A stretch of 11,101 nt of DNA from Vulcanimicrobiota bacterium (GCA_019233415.1 JAFAMK010000218.1:1-11101), one strand, 5' to 3'. Positions 1 to 7,539 are shown, counted from the first letter of the stretch. Notes: generated by a model not told the origin, from the sequence alone. A program made the numbers and translations.

Positions 1-772
1 GAATCCCCGCGCTGTTGCCGACGATCAGCGCGTCGGCGCGCGCCACGAGCCCCGCGAACTCGGCGAACGTCGTCTTTCCGGCGAGGTCGAGCGCGCCGGA
101 ACCGCCGGCGACGAACGCGGTCAGCGCCGCCTCCGCCGCGGAACCCAGGACGACGACGTGCCGCCGTTCGCTCAGGCGCTCGACGAGCGCGCGCATCTTC
201 TCCGGCTGCCACCGCCGCGCGGGCACCGTGGCGCCGGGCTGCACGGCGACGAAACGGCCTTGCACCAGATGCGCGGTCGACGGCAGCGGCAGCACGCGCA
301 AGCGGCGGTCGTCGTCGCTTGCCGGCTCGAAGCCCGCGGCGCACACGAGCGCGAGCGCTCGTTCGACCTCGTGGATGTCGTCGTCGATGCGCAGGCGCGT
401 GTCGAGCAGCGAGCCCGGATAGTCGACGCTGATCGCGTGGATGCGCGCCACGCCCGCAAGCCGCAGGACGAGCGCCGTCGGCAGCGGGCTCTGGTGAAAC
501 GAGGTGAAGATGACCGCTTCGTCGATCGCGAGCGCTTCGAGCTCCGCGACCGTCGCCGCGAGCGCCGCCGAATCGACCGGCAATGGCTCGCCTTCGATCC
601 ATTCCGCGGTGAACCGCACGATGCCGGCGACGCCGGGCAGGAGCCGTGCCGCGGCCTCGCCGTTCGGCCCGCAGGCGAAATAGACGTCACCGGAGCGCGC
701 GAGCGCGCGCACCGCCGGTCCCGTCAGCAGCACGTCGCCGCTGTTGTCCTGGCGAACGGCGAGAATGCGCAT
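1..772 (-). CDS. Glycosyltransferase family 9 (heptosyltransferase-like), 3' end cut by window edge
   Basis: Reading the minus strand from the ATG at 770-772 gives an open frame of 257 complete codons to the window edge, so the C-terminus is missing. The protein opens with MRILAVRQDNSGDVLLTGPA, the N-terminal signature of GT9 enzymes (WaaC/WaaF/RfaQ type), in which a Rossmann domain starts with a basic and Asp-containing loop. A second Rossmann domain begins near residue 183 with VAVQPGA, followed by RRWQPEKM (about 186-203), VVVLGS (206-211) and ALIVGNSAGI (248-257), the nucleotide-sugar-binding region of the C-terminal lobe. The family transfers heptose or a related sugar from an NDP donor onto lipid A core or similar glycans at the inner face of the cytoplasmic membrane. 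Its start overlaps the stop of the upstream GT2-HAD gene (TGATG), with no clear Shine-Dalgarno, so translation is probably coupled. The GmhB-like domain next door supports a heptose donor, but the exact sugar is inferred. Confidence 0.88.
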   Translation of the reverse strand, partial: MRILAVRQDNSGDVLLTGPAVRALARSGDVYFACGPNGEAAARLLPGVAGIVRFTAEWIEGEPLPVDSAALAATVAELEALAIDEAVIFTSFHQSPLPTALVLRLAGVARIHAISVDYPGSLLDTRLRIDDDIHEVERALALVCAAGFEPASDDDRRLRVLPLPSTAHLVQGRFVAVQPGATVPARRWQPEKMRALVERLSERRHVVVLGSAAEAALTAFVAGGSGALDLAGKTTFAEFAGLVARADALIVGNSAGI

Positions 773-2214
773 CACACGGCACCGCGCACGATCAAATCCG
801 CGGCGGCGGCCAGATCGGGAGCGACGACCGGCGCGCGCTCGACTTCGTCGACGCGCGTCGCGGGAGTGGGGACGAGGATGCTGCGCGCGCCCGCCGCCGC
901 CGCGGCGGCGACGTCGGAGAGGATGTCGCCGACGACGACGCAGTCGCCCGGCGCGACCTTCAGCCGCCGCGCCGCTTCGAGAACCAATCCCGGCGCGGGC
1001 TTGCGGCAGGTGCACCCGGCGTCGGCGCCGTGCTCGCAGACCGCCCACACGTCGAAGCGCCCGAGGAGCTCCTCGACGCGCCGGTGCACGTGCGCGAGCT
1101 GGTCGCGCGAGAAGCGCTGCTCGGCGAGCGCGCTCTGGTTGGTGATCACGCCCAGGGCGCAGCCGGCGGCGCGCAGCCGCGCGAGCGCCGCGTGCGCGCC
1201 GGGCATCGGCTCGACGAGCGCGGGGTCGCCGAGCACGGGCACGTCGTCGATGAGCGTGCCGTCGCGGTCGAAGAGCACCGCCGCCGTGCGGCGCACGAGA
1301 CGGCGCACCGCGCGCCGCCCGCGCACCCGGTGATACACGGCCGCGAAGGGAATCACGACGCTCGTCGCCGTCATCGTCGCGATCTCGCGCGGCGTGCGCG
1401 GGCCCGGCGCGATGCGGCGCCACGCGAAGCGCGCGGTCGCAGCCGCCCAGACGGCGGAGGCGACGAGCGCGACGGCGGCTGCGCCGACGATGAGCGGATA
1501 GCGCAGGTAGCTTCCGCGCGGCGCGCCCGCGTCGTCGCGCCAGCGCGTGCCGTGCAGCGCGTCCATCAGCACGTCGTCGGCGTTGCCGGCCTGCAGGCGC
1601 ACGCTGATCCACGGGCCGGCCGCGCGGACCGGGTGCTCGACGTGCCGCCTTCCTTGGACGAGCCGCTCGCCGCGCGCCGCCAGGCGCAGCGCGAGGTCGG
1701 TATCCTCGCGATACGCGCGGCGAAACCGTTCGTCGAAGCCGCCGACCGCGAGCGCCGCTTCGCGCCACAGCGCGCAGTCCGCGGTGATCCACCGTGCGTG
1801 CTCCAGGCCGTGCACGTTGCGTTCCCAGTCGGTCGGGCGCCGGTCGCCGGGAAGCGGCACCGAAACGCACCCATACGACGCGGCCGCACCGCCGGCCGCC
1901 GCGAGGTCGTGCGCAAGGTCGCGCCGCCACGTCCGGCCGACCGTGACGTCGTCGTCGAGAAAGACGACCCACGGTGCACGTGCCGCGCGCAGTCCGCGGT
2001 TGCGCGCCGCGGCCGGGCCCCGCCCGCCGCTCGTGAGGACGCAGACGTCCTCGAACGCGCGCGGCAGCTCGAGCGGTGACGTCGTGTCACGCCGGTCGTC
2101 GATCACGAAGACGCGTCGGGGACGCGGCCCTTTCGCGTCGCGCAACGACTGCAGCAGGCGATCCAGCGACGGTCGTCCGATGGTCGGAATGACCACGTCG
2201 TACTCCGCGTTCAT
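772..2214 (-). CDS. Bifunctional fusion: GT2 glycosyltransferase + GmhB/HisB-type HAD phosphatase
   Basis: This 480-residue protein has two enzyme domains. Residues 1-230 are a GT-A glycosyltransferase: VVIPTIGRPS at the N-terminus, VIDD at 37-40, the metal-binding LDDD at 86-89, GGFDERF at 158-164 and the ED pair at 170-171. Residues about 238-265 form a hydrophobic membrane segment, and a second hydrophobic stretch lies near 283-297. Residues 310-480 are a HAD-IIIA phosphatase: FDRDGT (nucleophile D316, acid/base D318), ITNQS (T358), CRKP (K405) and GDILSD (D430, D434). The ligands C393, H395, C401 and C403 match the zinc loop of GmhB, which dephosphorylates heptose 1,7-bisphosphate, but the loop is shorter than in E. 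coli. The start at 2214 overlaps the carbamoyltransferase stop (ATGA). An upstream in-frame ATG at 2295 would extend 81 bases into that gene and precedes the GT2 fold, so I rejected it. Both activities are inferred from motifs; the true phosphatase substrate is unknown. Confidence 0.88.
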   Translation of the reverse strand: MNAEYDVVIPTIGRPSLDRLLQSLRDAKGPRPRRVFVIDDRRDTTSPLELPRAFEDVCVLTSGGRGPAAARNRGLRAARAPWVVFLDDDVTVGRTWRRDLAHDLAAAGGAAASYGCVSVPLPGDRRPTDWERNVHGLEHARWITADCALWREAALAVGGFDERFRRAYREDTDLALRLAARGERLVQGRRHVEHPVRAAGPWISVRLQAGNADDVLMDALHGTRWRDDAGAPRGSYLRYPLIVGAAAVALVASAVWAAATARFAWRRIAPGPRTPREIATMTATSVVIPFAAVYHRVRGRRAVRRLVRRTAAVLFDRDGTLIDDVPVLGDPALVEPMPGAHAALARLRAAGCALGVITNQSALAEQRFSRDQLAHVHRRVEELLGRFDVWAVCEHGADAGCTCRKPAPGLVLEAARRLKVAPGDCVVVGDILSDVAAAAAAGARSILVPTPATRVDEVERAPVVAPDLAAAADLIVRGAV

Positions 2215-3854
2215 GCCGAGAGCGCGACCTGCGGCGTACGCGCGAGGAGGAACGGGCCGATCGCCAGCGCGTCGATCGGCGCCGAGCCGAAGCATTCGAG
2301 CGCATCGCGTGGGTCGTCGACCATCGGCCGGCCGTCGGTGTTGAAGCTCGTGTTGACGACAACCGGCAGACCCGTGCGTGTTTCGAACGCTTCGAGCATG
2401 CGCGCGACGAGCGGCTCCAGCCGCGCGTCAACCGTCTGCACGCGCGCGGTTCCGTCGACGTGGGTCACCGCGGCGAGCCGCTCGCGCCATTCCGCACGGA
2501 CGCGGTGCGTGAAGAGCATATACGGGCTCGGCAGCGGTCCCTCGAAGATCGCCGGCGCGCGCTCGGCCAAGACCATCGGCGCGACGGGGCGGAACTGCTC
2601 GCGCCCTTTGATGTCGTTCAGCCGCCGCAGGTTGTCGGCATGTCCGGGATGCGCCAGCAGGCTGCGGTGGCCCAGCGCGCGCGGACCGAACTCGCTGCGC
2701 CCTTGAAACCACGCGACGATCGCGTTCTCGGCGAGCAGCTCCGCGACGCGCTCCGCGACGTCGTCGCAGTGCCGGTAGTCGACGCGCATTGTCGCGAGCC
2801 GCTCGGCGAGCGCGCCGTCGTCCCACGATCGGCCCAGTGCAGCCGTCTCCATCGGCGTGACGCGGTCGCCGAGCGCGTGCGCGGCGTAGAGCGCGGCGCC
2901 GAGCGCGGTCCCGGCATCGCCGGCCGCCGGCTGCACCCAGACGTGCGCGAACGGACCGTTCTCGGCGAGGTGCGTGTTCGCGACGCAGTTCAGCGCGACG
3001 CCGCCTGCCATGACGAGGGCGTCGTCACCCGTGCGGGCGTGAAGCCGTGCCGCGAGCGCGAGCAGCAGCTCTTGGAGCCGGTGCTGCACGCTCGCGGCGA
3101 GGTCGGCGTGCGCGGGGAGCAGCTCGCCGTCTTTCGCGCGCGCCGGAGCGAACCGCGCGTAGTCGACCGGCGGCGCGACGAAGCCGCCCTCGACCGGATG
3201 GATCAGCTCGCGCAGTTGCGGCAAGAAGCGCGGCGTTCCGTACGCCGCCAGCGCCATGACCTTGTACTCGTCGGATGAGCGCGCAAAGCCGAGATGGACG
3301 GTGAGGTCTTCGTAGCGCAAGCCTAGCGAGTGCGGCAGCTCCTGCCGTTCGAAGACCTCGAAGGTGCCGTCGACCGCACGGCCGGCGAGGTAGGAGCCGC
3401 GCTCGCCGCGCCCGTCGAGCACGATGACGCTGCACGTGCGGTGCGGCCCCGCCAGATAGGCCGAGGCGGCGTGCACGACGTGGTGCGGCACGAAGCGCAG
3501 CCGTGCGGGGTCGAGTCCGGGCAGCGCGTCGGCGAGAAAGCCGGGTGCGCGGCGCACGTAGAACGTGCGCAACTCCTCGTATTCGTGCGCGAGCAAATCC
3601 CCGCCCGTCTGCAGTGCGAGCTCCGGATCGTACGAGTACGCGACCGCGTCGAGCTGCGCCGGCCGCACGCCCGCCGTCTCCAGGCACCATCGTGCCGACT
3701 GAATGGGCAGTTCCCACGTCGAGAAGGGCACGCACGGTTTGCCGTGCTTACGGCGCGTGAAGCGTTCTTCTTCGGCCGCGGCGACGATCGTGCCGTCGAC
3801 GATCAGCGCGGCGGAGGGGTCGTGAAAGACAGCGTTGATTCCGAGAACGCGCAC
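2211..3854 (-). CDS. NodU/CmcH-type O-carbamoyltransferase
   Basis: The 547-residue protein is a full-length member of the NodU/CmcH/TobZ carbamoyltransferase family, which uses carbamoyl phosphate and ATP to form a carbamoyl-adenylate and then transfers the carbamoyl group to a sugar or antibiotic hydroxyl. Visible motifs in order: VLGINAVFHDPSAALI (3-18), AAEEERFTRRKH (26-37), the metal-site HHVVHAASAYL (124-134), VIVLDGRGERG (143-153), LGF..SSDEYKVMALAAYG (188-206), GGVALNC (284-290), AAGDAGTALGAA (310-321), the YrdC-like C-terminal part with RSEFGPRALGHRSLL (386-400), FRPVAP (421-426), HVDGTARVQTV (465-475) and VNTSFNTDGRPMV (500-512). All key blocks are present, so it should be active. 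Translation starts at a GTG (3852-3854); no better start exists before the conserved VLGIN. It is the first gene of the minus-strand operon and is followed by two glycosyltransferase genes, which suggests the target is a hydroxyl of a surface-glycan sugar. Confidence 0.93.
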   Translation of the reverse strand: MRVLGINAVFHDPSAALIVDGTIVAAAEEERFTRRKHGKPCVPFSTWELPIQSARWCLETAGVRPAQLDAVAYSYDPELALQTGGDLLAHEYEELRTFYVRRAPGFLADALPGLDPARLRFVPHHVVHAASAYLAGPHRTCSVIVLDGRGERGSYLAGRAVDGTFEVFERQELPHSLGLRYEDLTVHLGFARSSDEYKVMALAAYGTPRFLPQLRELIHPVEGGFVAPPVDYARFAPARAKDGELLPAHADLAASVQHRLQELLLALAARLHARTGDDALVMAGGVALNCVANTHLAENGPFAHVWVQPAAGDAGTALGAALYAAHALGDRVTPMETAALGRSWDDGALAERLATMRVDYRHCDDVAERVAELLAENAIVAWFQGRSEFGPRALGHRSLLAHPGHADNLRRLNDIKGREQFRPVAPMVLAERAPAIFEGPLPSPYMLFTHRVRAEWRERLAAVTHVDGTARVQTVDARLEPLVARMLEAFETRTGLPVVVNTSFNTDGRPMVDDPRDALECFGSAPIDALAIGPFLLARTPQVALSA

Positions 3855-3954
3855 GCTTCGGAGTTGCCCCTAGCCGGGCCGTGAGAAAACCTGCTTGCCT
3901 GCCCTCGCGATCCGTGGTTTTGCTTCGATGCTGCTCGGGCAAGACGAGGGTCCT
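3855..3954. promoter_or_regulatory. Divergent intergenic region between the two glycan operons
   Basis: This 100-bp gap separates the starts of the carbamoyltransferase (minus) and Nramp-like (plus) genes, so promoters for both operons should lie here or just inside the genes. I see no convincing -35/-10 pair in either direction. An inverted repeat CTTGCC (3894-3899) / GGCAAG (3938-3943) spans the middle and could be an operator, though such short repeats arise easily in GC-rich DNA. The Nramp-like frame is open from 3895, so the gap would shrink to about 40 bp if an earlier start were used. I saw no yybP-ykoY-like manganese riboswitch. Confidence 0.4.
3946..3950 (+). promoter_or_regulatory. 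Ribosome binding site deciding the Nramp-like start
   Basis: GAGGG lies 4 bases before the ATG at 3955. Earlier in-frame ATG codons at 3895 and 3928 have no comparable purine-rich site, and Nramp homologues normally have only a short N-terminal tail before the first helix. This favours 3955 as the start. Confidence 0.6.
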
Positions 3955-5226
3955 ATGGATGCGGCTCAGTTGCTGCGCAACGCGTGGAAGCGACTCGGGC
4001 CGGGCTTCATCACCGGCACCTCCGACGACGACCCGTCGGCGATCGGTACCTACGCGCAAGCCGGCGCACAGTTCGGCCTGGCGCAACTATGGACGGCGCT
4101 GTTCACCTTCCCGATGATGGCCGCGACGCAGGAGCTTTGCGGCCGTATCGGTCTCGTCACCGGACTGAGCCTCGCAGCGGTCCTGCGCCGGCATTACGCC
4201 AGGCCGATCGTCCTTGCGATCGTCTTCGTGCAGCTCGCGACGAACACGATCAACATCGGTGCCGACCTCAGCGGCATGGCGCAGGGTGGACAGCTCCTGT
4301 GGCACCTCCCGTATCCCGTGTGGCTGGGGATCGCCGTCGCGGTGATGCTGCCGCTGATGGCGTTCCTCCCGTACCGCCATTATGCGGGCTACCTGCGTTT
4401 TCTCGGGCTGACGCTGCTCGTCTACATCGCCGCGGCGGTCCCGCTGCGGATCGACTGGCGCGCGGTGCTCCACGCGACGTTCGTACCGGTGGTGCGGTTC
4501 AACAAGGACTTCCTCGTGACGTTCGTCGGCGTGCTGGGGACGACGATCTCGCCGTACGAGTTCTTCTGGCAGGCCAGCGAAGAAGTCGAGGAACTCGTCG
4601 AACAGGACGCGATTCCGCACGAGGGCGTGCGGCCGCCGCGCGACGCCATCGACGTCGGTGCGATGCGCTGGGACACCACCTTCGGGATGTTCGTCTGCAA
4701 CCTCCTGATGTATTTCATCATCCTCGTCACGGCCCTCACGCTGGGCGCGCACGGCGTCACGAACATCGAGACTGCCGCGCAGGCGGCACAAGCGCTCCGT
4801 CCGCTCGCGGGACCGGTGACGTTCGTGCTCTTCGCGCTGGGCATCATCAGCGCCGGCTTTCTCGCGATTCCCGTCATGGCGAGCTCGTCGGCGTACGCGC
4901 TGGCGGGAGCATTCGACTGGCCGCGCGGACTCAGCGGCAATCCGCTGCAGCGTCCCGCGTTCTACGGCGTGATCGTCGGATCGACGCTGTTGGGGCTCCT
5001 GATCAACCTCGCACCCGTCCCGCCGTTCAAACTGCTCATCTACGCGGCGGTTCTCAACGGCATCGTCGCGCCGCCGCTCTTGCTGATGGTCTTGCTCGTC
5101 TCCGAGAACCCGCGCGTCATGGGCCGGCACCGAACGCCCTGGGTCAGCCGCGTCCTCGTCTGGACCCTGTTTGCGCTGATGAGCCTCTCCGTCGTCGCCC
5201 TGATCGTCTTTTCGTTGCGGAAGTAA
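3955..5226 (+). CDS. Nramp-fold divalent cation transporter with non-canonical metal site
   Basis: The 423-residue membrane protein has the LeuT-like Nramp fold with about 11 hydrophobic helices. Helix 1 starts at GPGFITGTSDDDPSAIGTY (15-33), which aligns without gaps to the E. coli MntH segment containing DPGN. Here it reads DPSA, so the metal-binding Asp is kept (D26) but the Asn is Ala29. Helix 6 has GTTISPYEFFWQASEEVEE (195-213) where MntH has the MPH motif, so the metal-binding Met is Ser199 and the His is Tyr201. NTINIGADLSGMAQG (97-111) corresponds to the conserved helix 3 region. This subfamily is widespread, but its substrate is not established as far as I know; with the soft Met ligand gone, a hard ion such as Mg2+ is as likely as Mn2+ or Fe2+. 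The next gene, a glycosyltransferase, starts 8 bp downstream. An alternative longer start at 3895 adds 20 residues. Confidence 0.9.
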   Translation: MDAAQLLRNAWKRLGPGFITGTSDDDPSAIGTYAQAGAQFGLAQLWTALFTFPMMAATQELCGRIGLVTGLSLAAVLRRHYARPIVLAIVFVQLATNTINIGADLSGMAQGGQLLWHLPYPVWLGIAVAVMLPLMAFLPYRHYAGYLRFLGLTLLVYIAAAVPLRIDWRAVLHATFVPVVRFNKDFLVTFVGVLGTTISPYEFFWQASEEVEELVEQDAIPHEGVRPPRDAIDVGAMRWDTTFGMFVCNLLMYFIILVTALTLGAHGVTNIETAAQAAQALRPLAGPVTFVLFALGIISAGFLAIPVMASSSAYALAGAFDWPRGLSGNPLQRPAFYGVIVGSTLLGLLINLAPVPPFKLLIYAAVLNGIVAPPLLLMVLLVSENPRVMGRHRTPWVSRVLVWTLFALMSLSVVALIVFSLRK

Positions 5227-5234
5227 GCCGTGGC

Positions 5235-6086
5235 ATGGTAACGGTCGTCATCGCGACGCGGAACCGCGCCACCTCGCTCGCAACGACGCTCGAACGCGTG
5301 ACGCCCCTGGCACCGGTCGTCGTCGTCGACAACGGCTCCGGCGATGCGACGAGCGCGATGACGAGGGCGCGGTTTCCATCCGTGCGCCTGTTGACGCTCG
5401 ACCGCAACGACGGAGCCTACGCGCGAAATCTCGGCGCGCGGCTGGCGACGACGCCGTACGTCGCGTTCTGCGACGACGACTGCTGGTGGGCGCCGGGCTC
5501 GCTGGACCGAGCCGTCGAGGTGCTGGAGTCGAATCCGCACGTCGGTCTGCTCAACGCGCGCGTTCTCGTGGGCTCCGAACAGCGCCTCGACCCGGCCTGT
5601 GCCGCGATGGCCGCAAGCACGCTTCCTTCGCGCGACACCGTGCCTGGGCGGCTGATCGTCGCGTTCATGGCAGGCGCGTCGGTCGTGCGCCGTTCCCTGT
5701 TCCTTCGGCTCGGAGGCTTTCACCGGCGGTATCACATCGGCGCGGAGGAGTCGCTGCTCTCCATCGACCTCCTCGATGCGGGCTATGCGATCGTCTACTG
5801 CGAGGACGTCGTCGTTCACCATCACCCCTCCCCCGCCGAACGCGACCACGAGCTCCGCCGCTTTCTGGTGTCGCGTAACCAGTTGTGGACGTCATGGCTG
5901 CGCCGCCCGCTCGCAGTCGCATGTCGGGAGACCGCGCACCTCGTGCGACTGGCGTGCCGCGACCGCATTGCCCGCCGCGCGTTGCTCCACGCTGCAGCGG
6001 GCCTGCCGTGGGTGCTGCGCGAGCGGCGCGTGGTCGGCGCCGACGTCGAACGAGTGCTCGTGCTCGTTCCGACCGCCGGGCCCTGA
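5235..6086 (+). CDS. Glycosyltransferase family 2 (GT-A fold)
   Basis: This 283-residue protein starts directly with the GT2 fold: VTVVIATRNRATSL (2-15), VVVVDNGSGD (28-37), the metal-binding CDDD (79-82), a GASVVRRSLFLRLGGF acceptor-site region (147-162), the EE pair at 171-172 in place of the usual ED, and VVHHHPSP (193-200). The C-terminal 80 residues are Arg-rich and amphipathic (RNQLWTSWLRRPL at 214-226), typical of GT2 enzymes that sit on the inner face of the membrane. The ATG at 5235 is the only start in this frame near the Nramp stop (8-bp gap). GGAAG about 11 bases upstream is a weak ribosome site, so coupling to the Nramp gene is likely. The stop overlaps the next start (TGATG). 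Donor and acceptor sugars cannot be told from sequence. Confidence 0.9.
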   Translation: MVTVVIATRNRATSLATTLERVTPLAPVVVVDNGSGDATSAMTRARFPSVRLLTLDRNDGAYARNLGARLATTPYVAFCDDDCWWAPGSLDRAVEVLESNPHVGLLNARVLVGSEQRLDPACAAMAASTLPSRDTVPGRLIVAFMAGASVVRRSLFLRLGGFHRRYHIGAEESLLSIDLLDAGYAIVYCEDVVVHHHPSPAERDHELRRFLVSRNQLWTSWLRRPLAVACRETAHLVRLACRDRIARRALLHAAAGLPWVLRERRVVGADVERVLVLVPTAGP

Positions 6087-7318
6087 TGCTTTCCGGCTAT
6101 CCGGAAGAGACCACGGTTTCTACCGACGCACCGCTCGTGCTGTGTGTCGCGACCGACCTCCCTCGCTTTCGCGTCGAGCTCGTTCGCGAAGGAGCGCATC
6201 GTCACTGTGCGCAGGCATCAGGGTCGCTTCGTGGGCGCGACGGTGCAATAGGCCCGGTCGATCGCCCGTGGCGGTGGCCGCGCTTCGCGTTCGGTCCTTC
6301 GCCGACATGGCCGCCCGGCGCGTACACCGCGTGCCTCATACCGGATTGCGCCGAACGCACAACGACGCCGGACGCCCGGACGGCGCGCGCGCTTTTCGTC
6401 GTCCCGTCGGAACGTGCGCACCTCGCGGTCAACCTGCCGCTCTTCACGTATCACGCCTACAACGTCGCGCTGGGGGAAGGGGAGAAGGGCGAGTGCCTCT
6501 ACAGCGGCGCGCGCGCCGTGACGCTGCACCGGCCCGGCGGCGGAAACGGCGGCCGGCTTTGGGACGAGCGACACGTCGACCGCTACGACCCGTCCTCGCC
6601 GCGCCAAACGTTCGCGCACTGGGATGCTCCGGCGTTGGCATGGCTGGAGCGCCAAGGCTACGCGCCTGCCGTCTGCACGGACCTCGATCTTCATCACGGC
6701 CGTCTGCCGCGCGACTTGCGCGCGTTGCTCTTCTTCGGCCATCAAGAATACTGGACGCGCGAGATGCGCACGACCGTCGACGCGTTCGTCCGAAGCGGCG
6801 GCAGCGTGGCCTTCCTGTGCGGGAACACGATGTGGTTTCGCGTTCGCTACGAGGCGGATCGCCACGCGATCGTGCGCGACGGAACATGGTCGGACGACGA
6901 TCCGGAAGAGGCGCTGACGGGCACGAGCTACCGCTTCGGCGGCGGCCGCTGGGGCGGTGAGCGCCCACCCACGGGTTTCACGGTCCGCGATCCGGACCAC
7001 TGGGTCTTCGCCGGAACCACGCTCCGCCGCGGCCAGCGTTTCGCCGAAGCGGAGCATCTCATCGGCTACGAGTGCGACGGCACCGCCGCAAAAGACGAGG
7101 GCGCGAGTCTCGCCACGGCATCGCTCGCCAACTGGCCGGTCGCCGACGACGGCGGTGAAGTGCTCGGCGGACGTGCAGCCATGCGCCTTCGCAAGCTCGG
7201 CCACGGAACGATCTTCACCGCGGCAACCGTCGACTGGGCACGCGTGCTCGCGCACGGCGAGCCACACGTCGAACGCATCACGCGCAACGTGATCGACCGA
7301 TTTCTGGCCGACCGGTGA
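6086..7318 (+). CDS. N,N-dimethylformamidase beta-subunit-like C-terminal domain protein
   Basis: This 410-residue protein matches the large C-terminal domain of the dimethylformamidase beta subunit and its uncharacterised relatives. The N-terminal 110 residues look like a beta-sandwich (GYPEETTVSTDAP at 4-16, TDLPRFRVELVREG at 23-36, WPPGAYTACL at 75-84). The catalytic-type domain holds NLPLFTYHAYNV (116-127), DRYDPSSPRQTF (165-176), DAPALAWLERQGYAPAVCTD (180-199), LLFFGHQEYWTREMR (214-228), GGSVAFLCGN (238-247) and HGTIFTAATVDWA (373-385). Known dimethylformamidase binds a mononuclear iron through two Tyr and one Glu and cleaves a formamide bond. Y122 or Y125, Y167 and E221 are candidate ligands, placed by motif and spacing only. 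The known beta subunit is roughly 760 residues and works with a small alpha subunit; neither the extra N-terminal part nor that subunit is present here. No signal peptide is visible. The start overlaps the GT2 stop (TGATG) with no ribosome site, so it is translationally coupled. An amidase or deacylase acting on a sugar is a guess. Confidence 0.75.
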   Translation: MLSGYPEETTVSTDAPLVLCVATDLPRFRVELVREGAHRHCAQASGSLRGRDGAIGPVDRPWRWPRFAFGPSPTWPPGAYTACLIPDCAERTTTPDARTARALFVVPSERAHLAVNLPLFTYHAYNVALGEGEKGECLYSGARAVTLHRPGGGNGGRLWDERHVDRYDPSSPRQTFAHWDAPALAWLERQGYAPAVCTDLDLHHGRLPRDLRALLFFGHQEYWTREMRTTVDAFVRSGGSVAFLCGNTMWFRVRYEADRHAIVRDGTWSDDDPEEALTGTSYRFGGGRWGGERPPTGFTVRDPDHWVFAGTTLRRGQRFAEAEHLIGYECDGTAAKDEGASLATASLANWPVADDGGEVLGGRAAMRLRKLGHGTIFTAATVDWARVLAHGEPHVERITRNVIDRFLADR

Positions 7319-7441
7319 CGGAGTTGCTTCTTGCGGCTCACCGTGCAACTCGCAACGCTCGACACGATCTTGCCGCCGCGAAGCTCGACGACCGCGCCAC
7401 CCGACGGCGTATGGACGATGGGCGCAACCCTAGGCGACCTC

Positions 7442-7470
7442 TTTTCAGGTGCGCTCGGCCGTGCGATACT
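7442..7470 (+). promoter_or_regulatory. Candidate sigma70-type promoter
   Basis: TTTTCA (7442-7447), 17 bases, then GATACT (7465-7470). Each box matches 4 of 6 consensus positions and the spacing is ideal. It would give a leader of roughly 160 bases before the lipoprotein gene. Confidence 0.35.
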
Positions 7471-7539
7471 GAAACCGTCTACTCGGTCGGGTCGTCCGGG
7501 TACATACGAGCCTCGCCGAGAGACAGGCCGGTCGTTCTG

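Noticed and set aside
158..1333. Long plus-strand open frame (391 codons) across the GT9 and GT2-HAD genes
   Set aside because: It is Arg-rich, has no recognisable motifs and lies antisense to two genes with clear family signatures.
646..2079. 477-codon plus-strand open frame
   Set aside because: It has the Arg/Ala/His bias of an antisense shadow in GC-rich DNA, and the minus strand holds a complete GT2-HAD protein.
2215..2295. 27-residue upstream extension of the GT2-HAD protein
   Set aside because: It would overlap the carbamoyltransferase by 85 bases, and the ATGA overlap with the GT2 fold starting at once is far more natural.
3855..3954. Manganese (yybP-ykoY) riboswitch ahead of the Nramp-like gene
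   Set aside because: The gap is short and I could not find the expected paired, purine-rich architecture.
4087..5130. 347-codon minus-strand open frame opposite the Nramp-like gene
   Set aside because: It is dominated by charged residues (Arg, Asp, Glu, His) with no fold signature, as expected opposite a hydrophobic membrane-protein gene.
3984..5234. Long N-terminal extension of the second GT2
   Set aside because: The upstream part is an out-of-frame shadow of the Nramp-like gene; the GT2 fold starts directly at 5235.
6218..7348. 376-codon minus-strand open frame opposite the dimethylformamidase-like gene
   Set aside because: It has no motifs and lies antisense to a frame with clear family blocks.
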